A stretch of 64,000 nucleotides of DNA from Ariolimax columbianus (taxonomy: Eukaryota; Mollusca; Gastropoda; Stylommatophora; Arionidae), in contig JAVGWX010000019.1 in the NCBI GenBank assembly GCA_036924085.1, forward strand, positions 4,595,141-4,659,140. The letters run 5' to 3'. The position numbers and the translations under genes were made by a program. Below are positions 53,866 to 63,871 of the stretch, piece after piece. Each line of letters starts with the position of its first letter. Within the stretch, counting starts at the first letter, position 1. The notes beneath the pieces are model-generated. The model was not told where the DNA came from, did not search any database, and saw nothing but the letters and a program-made list of their open reading frames with translations.

Positions 53866-54742
53866 CAGCATCATCATCTGGTTGGTCAGCTCTAAGACTT
53901 GTAAGGTTGTCTGAGCATGTCTCTCCATTAGGTCCTATCTTCTGGTTGGTAATCCCTAAGCCTTGTAATGTTGTCTGAGCATGTCTCTCCATTGGGCTCT
54001 ATCTTCTGGTTGGTCGGTGCTAAGACTTGTAAGGTTGTCTGAGCATGTCTCTCCATTGGGTCCTATCTTCTGGTTGGTAATCCCTAAGCCTTGTAATGTT
54101 GTCTGAGAATGTCTCTCCATTTGGGCCCTATCTTCTGGTTGGTCGGTCCTAAGCCTTGTAATGTTGTCTGAGCATGTCTCTCCATTGGGCCCTATCTTCT
54201 GGTTGGTAATCCCTAAGCCTTGTAATGTTGTCTGAGCATGTCTCTCCATTGGGCCCTATCTTCTGGCTGGTCGGTCCTAAGACTTGTAAGGCTGTCTGAG
54301 CATGTCTCTCCATTGGATCCTATCTTCTGGTTGGTAATCCATGTCTCTCCATTGGGCCCTATCTTCTGGCTGGTTGGTCCTAAGACTTGTAAGGCTGTCT
54401 GAGCATGTCTCTCCATTGGGTCCTATCTTCTGGTTGGTAATCCCTAAGCCTTGTAATGTTGTCTGAGCATGTCTCTCCATTGGGCCCTATCTTCTGGTTG
54501 GTCAGTCCTAAGACTTGTAAGGTTATCTGAGCATGTATCTCTATTGGGCCTTATCTACTGGCTGGTCGGTCCTAAGACTTGTAAGGTTGTCTGAGCATGT
54601 CTCTCCATTAGGCCCTATCTTCTGGTTGGTAATCCCTAAGACTTGTAAGGTTGTCTGAGCATGTCTCTCCATTGGGCCTTATCTTCTGGTTGGTCATCGC
54701 TAAGACTGGTTGTAAAGTTGTCTGAGCATGTGTCTCCATTTA
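53866..54742 (+). repeat. about 64-bp minisatellite at a LINE C-terminus
   Basis: About 13 units of TGAGCATGTCTCTCCATTGG, GCCCTATCTTCTGGTTGGTC, then GGTCCTAAGACTTGTAAGGT or AATCCCTAAGCCTTGTAATG. On the minus strand the unit reads Q-P-E-D-R-A-Q-W-R-D-M-L-R-Q, which looks like the D-R-x-x-W-R segment that ends many LINE ORF2 proteins. Confidence 0.94.
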
Positions 54743-55108
54743 ACCCTACCCTCTGGTTGGTCAGTCCATTTCACCCTATCCTCTGGTTAGTCGGTCCATT
54801 TCACCCTATCCTCTGGTTGGTCAGTCCATTTCATCCTATCCTCTGGTCGGTCACTCTATTTCACCCTATCCTCTGGTTGGTCAGTCCATTTCACCCTATC
54901 CTCTGGTTAGTCGGTCCATTTCACCCTATCCTCTGGTCGGTCAGTCCATTTCACCCTATCCTCTGGTTGGTCAGTCCATTTCACCCTATCCTCTGGTTAG
55001 TCGGTCCATTTCACCCTATCCTCTGGTTGGTCAGTCCATTTCACCCTTTCTACTGGTTGGTCAGTCCATTTCACCCTATCCTCTGGTTGGGCAGTCCAAA
55101 GTCCCCCT
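54743..55108 (+). repeat. 30-bp minisatellite derived from the 64-bp unit
   Basis: About 12 copies of GGTCAGTCCATTTCACCCTA plus TCCTCTGGTT. This corresponds to the CTCCATTGGGCCCTATCTTC-TGGTT part of the neighbouring unit, reading P-E-D-R-V-K-W-T-D-Q on the minus strand. Confidence 0.94.
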
Positions 55109-55300
55109 ATCCTCGTCAGCTCTCTTCCGCTCCGCATATGTTTGTAATGTCCCTGAAATGCAAAGGCGAGTCTTAGTTGCCACCTTTCCCTTCCACCCTG
55201 AATATTTCCCTCTAGTATGTTGAGTAGACGCATTTCATGTCACATGTTGTGTCCCAGCCGACTCAATCTTTTTGTCTGTATCATGTTCAATACCATAATA
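55100..55300 (-). mobile_element. LINE C-terminal fragment
   Basis: Minus-strand reading: MIQTKRLSRLGHNM, then HEMRLLNILEGNIQGGRERW, LRLAFAFQGHYKHMR. This is the R-L-x-W/R-L-G-H...L-E-G-x-I-x-G-x-R tail of a LINE ORF2. The two arrays follow in its 3' direction. One stop. Confidence 0.75.
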
Positions 55301-55544
55301 CAATCATAATGTAGCCAAAAGAACTATACCAGTTGTTGTAAATAGCGAGTCTTGCCAAAATGAGCAAAACTGTATAAATAACAAGCATGGGTGGGGTGAC
55401 GGTGGATGGACACGCGCATACATGCAGGCTGAGACACGGACAGGCTACAAGATCAAGCCATAGAAACATGTAACTGACAGCCAGACATCTCACGTCTGCC
55501 AATTATCTGATACAAGAGTCAGCGGTTTAGTTATTTGCTAATTT
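55301..55544. other. unassigned spacer
   Basis: Nothing recognisable. Confidence 0.4.
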
Positions 55545-55895
55545 ACAGCTTAACGCCATAATATAACCGTTCTCCCGTCGTTTGTTCAGGATATATCGGA
55601 CCGAACCTTAACGCCATAATATAACCGATCTCCCGTCGTTTGTTCAGGATATGTCGGACCGAACCTTAACGCCATAATATAACCAATCTCCCGTCGTAGG
55701 TTCAGGATATGTCGGACCGAACCTTAACGCCATAATATAACCGATATCCGTTGTTTGTTCAGGATATGTCGGACCGAACCTTAACGCCATAATATAACCG
55801 ATCTCCCGTCGTTCGTTCAAGATATGTCGGACCGAACCTTAACGCCATAATATAACCAATCTCCCGTCGTTCGTTCAGGTTATGTCGGAACGAAA
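55545..55895 (+). repeat. 58-bp minisatellite, six copies
   Basis: CCTTAACGCCATAATATAAC, CGATCTCCCGTCGTTTGTTC, AGGATATGTCGGACCGAA. Confidence 0.95.
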
Positions 55896-56590
55896 GGCGC
55901 CAGCGATGCTGCTGACGACTATCACACAGCGGTATAACATTGTTTTCGGGACGAGCGCCAGAAATAAGGAAAGTATTCTGTAGTCACAACAGCTGTTCTA
56001 TTGCTCCATTTCGACATCAAAGGGCAAGGTAGCAGAGACAATGCCGGCGGAGATGATGTGAGATTCTCTTAATTGCACCAGATCTGTTCTTGTTAGGTGA
56101 GGTTCCCTTCCTCGCTGGCTTGTCTTTCCTAGCTCTAGGTCAGTTATCCGTTCACAGCTGGGTAAACTGAATTATGTGGAAAATGTTTCATTTATTTTCT
56201 CACTTGTTCATACGTGCCAATGTGTTAACAAAGTCACAGCACAGGGCAGCACAGAACGGTAAGACTGTAATCTACAAGGCATGACGACGGGGTGGGGGGA
56301 AGGGGGATAAGGGGGGGGGAGGGCATGAAAACTACAAGAAATATTGATAAAATGAATCAAATTACAGAACAGCTCAACCATCCAAAACCGAATGGATGGC
56401 TCGTGGTGGGAGGATGTGACGAGGCGTATTTGTTAAAGACATGTGCTCTACGGAAAACTGAACAAGTTTTCATTCGTTGGTTTCCGCCCCTATCCCCCAA
56501 ACCCTGGATTGACTTTTTGATTTGGTTGTATACTTTATTCTTCGTGCCCTTTGCCTTTAGCATAGGTCCCACATTTGGTCCTTACAATAA
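55896..56590. other. mostly unassigned; repeat fragment at 56107-56180
   Basis: GGTTCCCTTCCTCGCTGGCT and TGTCTTT resemble the start of the 141-bp inverted repeats (32075). CAGTTATCCGTTCACAGCTG follows. G-rich tract at 56290-56322. The N-terminal 110 codons of the 540-codon frame starting at 56292 lie here and are not recognisable until about 56600. Confidence 0.45.
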
Positions 56591-56591
56591 T

Positions 56592-57914
56592 CATCTCCGC
56601 TACGAACATGTTTACAAGCGCGTCTGGGAGGAGTTGGATATGGATACCTGTGACTGGGAGGAGTTGGATATGGACACCTGTGACTGGGAGGAGTTGGATA
56701 TGGACACCTCCGACTGGGAGGAGTTGGATATGGACACCTGTGACTGGGAGGAGTTGGATATGGACACCTGTGACTGGGAGGAGTTGGATATGGACACCTG
56801 TGACTGGGAGGAGTTGGATATGGACACCTGTGACTGGGAGGAGTTGGATATGGACACCTGTGACTGGGAGGAGTTGGATATGGACACCTGTGACTGGGAG
56901 GAGTTGGATATGGACACCTGTGACTGGGAGGAGTTGGATATGGACACCTGTGACTGGGAAGAGTTGGATATGGACACCTCCGACTGGGAGGAGTTGGATA
57001 TGGACACCTGTGACTGGGAGGAGTTGGATATGGACACCTGTGACTGGGAAGAGTTGGATATGGACACCTCCGACTGGGAGGAGTTGGATATGGACACCTG
57101 TGACTGGGAGGAGTTGGATATGGACACCTGTGACTGGGAAGAGTTGGATATGGAAACCTGTGACTGGGAGGAGTTGGATATGGACACCTGTGACTGGGAA
57201 GAGTTGGATATGGACACCTCCGACTGGGAGGAGTTGGATATGGACACCTCCGACTGGGAGGAGTTGGATATGGACACCTGTGACTGGGAGGAGTTGGATA
57301 TGGACACCTGTGACTGGGAGGAGTTGGATGTGGACACCTGTGACTGGGAGGAGTTGGATATGGACACCTGTGACTGGGAGGAGTTGGATATGGACACCTC
57401 CGACTGGGAGGAGTTGGATATGGACACCTGTGACTGGGAGGAGTTGGATATGGACACCTGTGACTGGGAGGAGTTGGATATGGACACCTGTGACTGGGAG
57501 GAGTTGGATATGGACACCTCCGACTGGGAGGAGTTGGATATGGACACCTGTGACTGGGAGGAGTTGGATATGGACACCTGTGACTGGGAGGAGTTGGATA
57601 TGGACACCTGTGACTGGGGGGAGTTGGATATGGACACCTCCGACTGGGAGGAGTTGTATATGGACACCTGTGACTGGGAGGAGTTGGATATGGAAACCTG
57701 TGACTGGGAGGAGTTGGATATGGAAACCTGTGACTGGGGGTTGCTGGATATGGACACCTGCAACTGGGAGGAATTTGCCAAGAACAGACCAGATTGGGGG
57801 CAGGCTTTGTGTGTTGGTCTGCAGACAGGTGAAGACAGGATGCCTCACGATTCAGGCTACAAACGTTTGCGCCTAAGATTAGGGCAGCAACTGGATATCC
57901 CCTCTCTAACGTGA
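56592..57914 (+). mobile_element. LINE C-terminal fragment blown up by a 30-bp array
   Basis: The frame reads LRYEHVYKRVW (the L-R-Y-K-D-V landmark, compare LRYKDVYRPDM in copy B at 9650) into about 38 repeats of D-W-E-E-L-D-M-D-T-C, then NWEEFAKNRPDWGQALCVGL, QTGEDRM (the W-E-x-x-A-x-D-R-x-x-W-R segment) and a stop at 57914. The open frame of 540 codons from 56292 is therefore a LINE tail with an internal expansion and not a host gene. The C2H2 finger expected after it is not readable. Confidence 0.85.
56626..57770 (+). repeat. 30-bp minisatellite, 38 copies, open in nearly all frames
   Basis: TGGGAGGAGTTGGATATGGA plus CACCTGTGAC, with CTGTGAC/CTCCGAC and GAG/GAA variants. Six-frame translation is open for 390-540 codons in several frames on both strands because the unit has no stop in them and 30 is a multiple of 3. 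Confidence 0.97.
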
Positions 57915-57939
57915 AGTCCATTATCTCTCAAGACTGACA

Positions 57940-58400
57940 GGATGCCAATTAATCAATCAAAACCAATCAATCAATCAATAATAATAATACTTGCATGTCG
58001 CAAGCGAAGACGGTGTCAGCAACAGACTATTGTTACAAAAGTGTGTTCTCTGGTGGCAGTAGAGACCAATCCTGAAACACCACACCCTGCCATATTGAGG
58101 GAACACGTGCGTGGAGCCGGCTGTGGAATCGTTGTGAGTATTGTTTTGTTGCTTCTTTGTTTTTGTTTTTTGGGGTGGGGTGGGTGGGGGGTGTGGAGGA
58201 AGGGGGGGGGGGACACACTTTCGCTGAGTCTCCGCTGTGGCTTTCAGGGCTCCTTCTGTGCTACTAGCTCGCCGTGTGGTACTGATTTGTGCAAGTATCT
58301 CCCAGGAAGTGGCAGCAATATTGAAACATTTCAGATACACTTTAAAGAGGTCTCTGCGGCGTGTCTCCTACCTTCTGATAGGCATCTGCCTGTTTTGAGC
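57940..58400 (-). mobile_element. LINE C-terminal C2H2 finger and 3' tail
   Basis: Minus strand: YGRVWCFRIGLYCHQRTH at about 58090-58040 is a degenerate version of the C-G-R-x-C-x-S-R-I-G-L-x-S-H finger of the copy A/B family. Then the shared 3' block (TCGCAAGCGAAGACGGTGTC on +, compare 26402-26432), then an (ATT)/(GATT) tail (57950-57990). A G-tract (58200-58212) interrupts the region upstream of the finger. Confidence 0.75.
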
Positions 58401-58415
58401 TCGCTATTAAACATT

Positions 58416-58428
58416 GACTTCCTTTAAG
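58416..58428 (+). repeat. 13-bp target duplication, left
   Basis: GACTTCCTTTAAG, identical at 58788-58800. Confidence 0.9.
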
Positions 58429-58787
58429 GGATCAAGACGCTGAGCAGCGGATGAGCTGCAGTGGTCAGCGACCCATAGCTGACTGCTAGCGTCAGGGCCA
58501 GCGAACCAGAGCTGCCAAAAACCCTTCTACACCTCCACGCGGTGATCCTGGATAACAGGCTGCAGCAGGGCAGACTGGCTAAGGAAAAGGGATCGAAGAG
58601 GGAATGCTAACCCGGTACTCAAAAAATGCTTGCTGGAGTCGGATGTGTTGGACCGAAAGGTGCAAATATCGCAGTCAAGCTGTAAACTACGACACAACGC
58701 GTTCCGTTCTCTGGACTACATTTTGCTACTTAAGCCCTTTCAGTGTTTGGTAGCGGGAGATTGAGAACGAACGAGGAAGAAGAAGAA
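58429..58787 (+). mobile_element. GAA-tailed element, complete copy
   Basis: A 359-bp element bounded by a perfect 13-bp duplication. It starts GGATCAAGACGCTGAGCAGC and ends in (GAA)n. Blocks: GTCAGGGCCAGCGAACCAGA, CACCTCCACGCGGTGATCCT, CCGAAAGGTGCAAATATCGC, GGTAGCGGGAGATTGAGAAC. No ORF and no clear A/B boxes. The 5' end is shared by copies at 24617-24985 and 44251-44482, so this is a defined SINE-like family rather than random LINE truncation. The GAA-rich tail resembles that of the RNase H LINE, a candidate driver (inference). Confidence 0.92.
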
Positions 58788-58800
58788 GACTTCCTTTAAG
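58788..58800 (+). repeat. 13-bp target duplication, right
   Basis: GACTTCCTTTAAG. Confidence 0.9.
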
Positions 58801-58879
58801 TAAGCCTACATCCAATCATCTGTTGTAGTTTCGATACAATGGTCTTTACATGATGAGGCTGTTAGCCCCGCACAACACG

Positions 58880-59120
58880 TTATTTAACCATGGTGACAAA
58901 AGTGTGGCGAACGTAAGTTTCGGCGACCGTCTACCCGAATCACTGCATCAATTTTGACGATGGCATCTTCTGACGCAACAATTTGCGCCTGGCCTGATCT
59001 CGGACGATCTTTCGTCAACTCAGGTCCTTCTTTGAACATAGTTGTCCAGTTCTTTGCTGTTGTCTTCGACACACTTTTGTCACCATACACTGCCTGCATT
59101 CTGCGATGAATGTCAACTGG
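58880..59120 (-). mobile_element. mariner-like transposase N-terminal HTH fragment
   Basis: Minus frame: IHRRMQAVYGDKSVSKTTAK, NWTTMFKEG, LTKDRPRSGQAQIVASED, VIRVDGRRNLRS. This matches the first helix-turn-helix of mariner/Mos1-type transposases (I-x-x-x-Q-x-V-Y-G-x...F-K-x-G-x-x-x-x-x-D-x-P-R-S-G-R-P). The D,D(34)D catalytic part is missing. A 17-bp perfect inverted repeat (58890-58906 and 59070-59086) duplicates the Y-G-D-K-S-V codons in reverse. Confidence 0.75.
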
Positions 59121-59695
59121 TCAACATCATTCAGCTGTATGAACAGAATCACCGGTCGCAGATCAACTCTGGATCACACGCGACATGGTTTCAACGGTCT
59201 GATAAGAAAACTATGAATCGGAGGAAAATGAAATTTTGCAAACTTGACGGATGGTATGTGCTGTTTACACCAAAAGTGACGTCATCGTGTGCATCGTACG
59301 TATGTTCGCTTGTTCCAGTTCGGTCCGGTTTCATTTGAACACGCCTCGTATTTACTCGCACCATTTAACCGCAAATAATCATGTGTATAACATTCCAGCC
59401 CTTCCGATGACTCTTCAGATCAGACTACCGACGTCGTGTTACCTATTTTGCAAAGGCAGAACACATATAATGATTACCGGAAATAGATCAGTATTGCTTG
59501 CAACCAGAAAAACAACACAAAGTTTCTATATTTAGAATTCAAAATTCATATTTTAAAGATAAATACATCCATGCTCACAGGCATGTCGCGAAACCTTCCT
59601 AGTAGCTTTTCGTCCAGGACTTTGCACAGCTCCTACAGCGTTTTTCTGGCTTCTAGATACTTAAGAAATGTGTTAGCTCATACCCAGGACCAGGC
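59121..59695. other. unassigned spacer
   Basis: Two frames of about 95 codons (59042-59338, 59251-59535) have no motif. Confidence 0.4.
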
Positions 59696-59699
59696 ACAA

Positions 59700-60245
59700 C
59701 ATACTGAACAGACATGTTAGTCAGGGTCAGACAGAATATACTGATCAGACATGTTAGTCAGGGTCAGACAGAATATACTGATCAGACTTGTTATTCAGGG
59801 TCAGACAAAACATACTGATCAGACATGTTAGTCAGGGTCAAACAGAATATACTGATCAGACATGTTATTCGGGGTCAGACAAAACATACTGATCAGACAT
59901 GTTAGTCAGGGTCAGACAGAATATACTGATCAGACATGTTAGTCGGGGTCAGACAAAACATACTGATCAGAGGCAGGTGAAACATACTGGCCAATCGTAG
60001 TTCTCCCTGGAAACGGGCTGTTTTCGTGGCAGCCTGACTAACGAGGTGAGGGATAGACGTGATCCCCGTTGTAGTGAGCGCAACACGCAGATCAAGTCAA
60101 GCATAGCACAACCGCCTGGAGGATCCCGGTCCACCTTCATCAGCACGCTCGGAATGCGAGGAAATCTACTAACAGACCGCCACTGAACTTCCTTTTTCAT
60201 CGCGCACAAAACAGTAACCTATTCATTGTGGGCATTCAATAACAA
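59700..60245 (+). mobile_element. AAC-tailed element with expanded 37-bp core
   Basis: The tandem core is followed by the family body AAACGGGCTG, CTAACGAGGTGAGGGATAGA, CGTGATCCCC, ACAACCGCCTGGAGGATCCC, GTCCACCTTCATCAGCACGC and the tail CATTGTGGGCATTCAATAAC-AAC at 60245. Confidence 0.88.
59708..59975 (+). repeat. 37-bp minisatellite inside the AAC-tailed element
   Basis: About seven copies of ACATGTTAGTCAGGGTCAGA plus CAGAATATACTGATCAG. Only three copies occur at 41985-42100. Confidence 0.94.
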
Positions 60246-61040
60246 CTTCGGATAAAACAAAATGAACAGTCCAGAGGATTTGTGCGCATGTCTCCGTGGC
60301 CAACCACAGACGTTCACAAACAGCTCGCCCAGTCCCTTCTCGCTAACATCCCGCCATTATTTTGCCACGACCAAGATAATGCTAGACGCTGAAACCTGCC
60401 ATTACCTCTGTCCATATTACATAATTAGCCTAGATTTCTGCTAGTTTTTTCTCCCCTTTCCGTGATTACCGACGATTTTTGCCTTGCTTGACGTCCCTTA
60501 ATCCGCCTTTTCACGCTGGAACCATCATTATCCGCTCTCTTCTTGCCTTATCTCCCCCCTTTTGTTTTGGCGTGACCTCTGACCTACATCTTGTTTGCGT
60601 ATTTTCTCTGCTGATCACACATTACTCTAGTTGTGGGGTGGCATAGTTGTTATGAATTATACTTTTCACAGTCTTCTAAAGACAAAGGTTCAAATCCTAG
60701 TATGGTCTTAGAGTCTAGACTCATTTTCTAACTGGTTTAAATACATTTCCACCCAGATTGTAGCGAGGCTATACTTATTTCTCATCCGTATCTTTCCCTC
60801 CACCTCCTCAGGCGAACAATAGTGATATCCCAAAAGGAGCGGGGGAATGACGTATGCTACTTTGCTCTTTCATTCCAATTTCTCGTCCTCTTGGAGAGAA
60901 CGAATGGCAGAGCGACTTGGATATGTGTTTGCTCCGGTTCAAAGACCCGGTTTACAGATCAGACAAAGACATAGTTCACACTACGTGAGTGAGTTTTACA
61001 ATTCCTGTACAAAATGTACATTGTGTGAGAGGTATACACG
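60246..61040. other. mostly unassigned; weak tRNA-like patch at 60634-60707
   Basis: GGGGTGGCATAGTTGTTATG and AAAGGTTCAAATCC resemble A and B boxes at plausible spacing, perhaps a decayed SINE head related to 41404-41480. Nothing else. Confidence 0.4.
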
Positions 61041-61044
61041 ACTT

Positions 61045-62510
61045 TAAAATAATGTACACTGTGCGAGTGAGTCAGTGATACGATCTGTACATACTGTGTG
61101 ACTGAGTGAGTGATACGATCTGTACATACTGTGTGACTGAGTGAGTGAGTGATACGGTTTGTACATACTGAGTGAGTGATACGATCTGTACATACTGTGT
61201 GACTGAGTGAGTGAGTGATACGGTCTGTACATACTGTGGGACTGAGTGAGTGATACGATCTGTACATACTGTGTGAGTGAGTAAGTGATACGGTCTGTAC
61301 ATACTGTGTAAGTGAGTGAGTGAGTGATACGGTCTGTACATACTGTGTGAGTGAGTAAGTGATACGATCTGTACATACTGTGTAAGTGAGTGAGTGATAC
61401 GGTCTGTACATACTGTGTGAGTGAGTGATACGATATGTACATACTATGTGAGTGAGTGAGTGATACGATCTGTTCATACTGTGTGAGTAAGTGAGTGATA
61501 CGATCTGAACATACCGTGTGACTGAGTGAGTGAGTGAGTGAGTGAGTGAGTGAGTGAGTGAGTGATACGATCTGTACATACTGTGTAAGTGAGTGTAACG
61601 ATCTGTACATACTGTGTAAGTGAGTGAGTGAGTGATACGGTCTGTACATAATGTGTGAGTGAGTGATACGATCTGTACATACTGTGTGAGTGAGTGATAC
61701 GATCTGTACATACTGTGTGAGTGAGTGATACGATCTGTACATACTGTGTGTGTGAGTGAGTGAGTGATATGATCTGTACATACTGTGTGAGTGAGTGAGT
61801 GATACGATCTGTACCTACTGTACAAGTGAGTGATACGATCTGTACACACTGTGTAAGTGAGTGAGTGAGTGAGTGAGTGATGCGATTTGTACATACTGTG
61901 TGAGTGAGTGAGTGAGTGATACGATTTGTACATACTGTGTGAGTGAGTGAGTGAGTGAGTGAGTGAGTGAGTGAGTGAGTGAGTGAGTGAGTGAGTGAGT
62001 GATACGATCTGTACATACTGTGTGAGTGAGTAAGTCGATTTGTACATACTATGCAAGTGAGTGATACGATCTGTACATACTGAGAGAATGAGTGATACGA
62101 TCTGTACCAACTGTGTGAGAGAGTGAGTGATACGATCTGTACGTACTGTGTGAGTGAGTGAGTGAGTGAGTGATACGATCTGTACATACTGAGTGAGTGA
62201 GTGATACGATCTGTACATACTGTGTGAGTGAGTGAGTGATACGATCTGTACATACTGAGAGAATGAGTGATACGATCTGTACATAATGTGTGAGTGAGTG
62301 AGTGATACGATATGTACATACTGAGTGAGTGAGTGATACGATCTGTACATACTGTGTGAGTGAGTGATACGATCTGTACGTACTGTGTGAGTGAGTGAGT
62401 GAGTGCGTGATAAGATCTGTACATACTGTGTGAGTGAGTGATACGATATGTACATACTGATTGAGAGAGTGAGTGATACGATCTGTACATACTGAGTGAG
62501 TGAGTTACAT
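61045..62510 (+). repeat. GAGT microsatellite / 30-40-bp composite array
   Basis: GATACGATCTGTACATACTG plus TGTGA(GTGA)n repeated about 40 times, with variable (GTGA)n length, including runs at 61516-61563 and 61945-62000. The minus strand is open for 498 codons, as an artefact. Confidence 0.96.
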
Positions 62511-62864
62511 AATGCTTGTACTTAATATGCAAGCTTGGGTTATACGAGGGAAATCAGGCCACCGGCTGTGCAAGCAAAGATAACCTGAAACACATCTCCA
62601 ACAAAATGCAATAATGAGAAACATACTCGTATAAAAATTAAACATAAAACATCCATCTGCCACAGCACAGCGAGGAAATACCATGCAGCAAGTACAGTCC
62701 GTCGTTCAATTCATAAACAAGGTCCGAAGCAATTTTCTACTAAACTAAATGTCAGATCCAAATGAGGTTTCGCATGCAGTCTTAGAATATCCATGACGTT
62801 AAAACGTTGATATTATTTAGTCCATAAATGTTAAGACATTTGCAAATTTCTGATAATTCAACAA
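62511..62864. other. unassigned spacer
   Basis: No supported feature. Confidence 0.4.
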
Positions 62865-63290
62865 CTCAGACAAAATCGATTTACTGACAATTCAACAACT
62901 CAGACAGAATCGAATTACTGACAATTCAACAACTCAGACAGAATCGATTTACTGACAATTCAACAACTCAGACAGAATCTATTTACTGACAATTCAATAA
63001 CTCAGACAGAATCGAATTACTGACAATTCAACAACTCAGACAGAATCGATTTACTGACAATTCAACAACTCAGACAGAATCGATTTACTGACAATTCAAT
63101 AACTCAGACAGAATCGCATTACTGACAATTCAACAACTCAGACAGAATCGATTTACTGACAATTCAACAACTCAGACAGAATCGATTTACTGACAATTCA
63201 ACAACTCAGACAGAATCGATTTACTGACAATTCAATAACTCAGACAGAATCGCATTACTGACAATTCAACAACTCAGACAGAATCGAATT
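62865..63290 (+). repeat. 34-bp minisatellite, 12-13 copies
   Basis: TTTACTGACAATTCAACAAC plus TCAGACAGAATCGA, with ATCGAATT/ATCGCATT and CAATAACT variants. The order of variants repeats with a period of about 137 bp (four units), a higher-order structure. Confidence 0.95.
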
Positions 63291-63414
63291 ATGTAAATAA
63301 TTCAACTAAACTGATCTTCCTAATTAGCAACAGACTTCGATCGCATGTTCTGAACACCATCGGGGAACTGGATTCTGATTTGTCTTTTTAGTCGTTATTA
63401 CATTTTGCGTGTGT

Positions 63415-63660
63415 CGATAAAACATTTATAGGTCAAGAATAGCATTATATAGATGAAGAATATCATTATATAGGTCAAAAATATCATTATATGGGTCAAG
63501 AATATCACTATATGGGTCTATGATAGCATTAGATAGTTCAAGAAAAGCACTATACAGATCAAGAATAGCATTATATATGTCAAGAATAGCATTATATAGG
63601 CCAAGAATAGCATTATATAGGTCTAGAATAGCATTATATAGGTCAAGGATAGCATTATTA
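63415..63660 (+). repeat. 21-bp minisatellite (AAGAATAGCATTATATAGGTC)
   Basis: About 11 copies with frequent substitutions; unit core AGAATAGCATTATATAGGTC. Confidence 0.93.
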
Positions 63661-63662
63661 AT

Positions 63663-63870
63663 ATGGCAAAAGACATGAACAAAGAACAGGTAATCCCTTC
63701 ATGTCAAGAAATGTTCCGCGTAAACCATCACTACTGGGACGGATGTACTGTTTACACTGTAACTGTAGCAACAACAGGACCGGTACAACTTCCATTCAAT
63801 CATTTCTACAAAGTATTTTTGGTGTCCATATCTTGCAACCTACAGTAAATGCCTATTTTTCAGAATATAG
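63663..63870. other. unassigned spacer with a 61-codon frame
   Basis: The frame at 63663-63848 begins at an ATG just after the array and has no recognisable motif. Coding status unsupported. Confidence 0.35.
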
Positions 63871-63871
63871 C

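Noticed and set aside
56292..56590. N-terminal domain of a novel protein preceding the 30-bp repeats
   Set aside because: No recognisable domain; the frame begins in a G-rich tract and LINE codons are evident from about 56592.
60959..62455. 498-codon minus frame rich in Ser/Leu/Thr/His
   Set aside because: Minus strand of the GAGT composite array.
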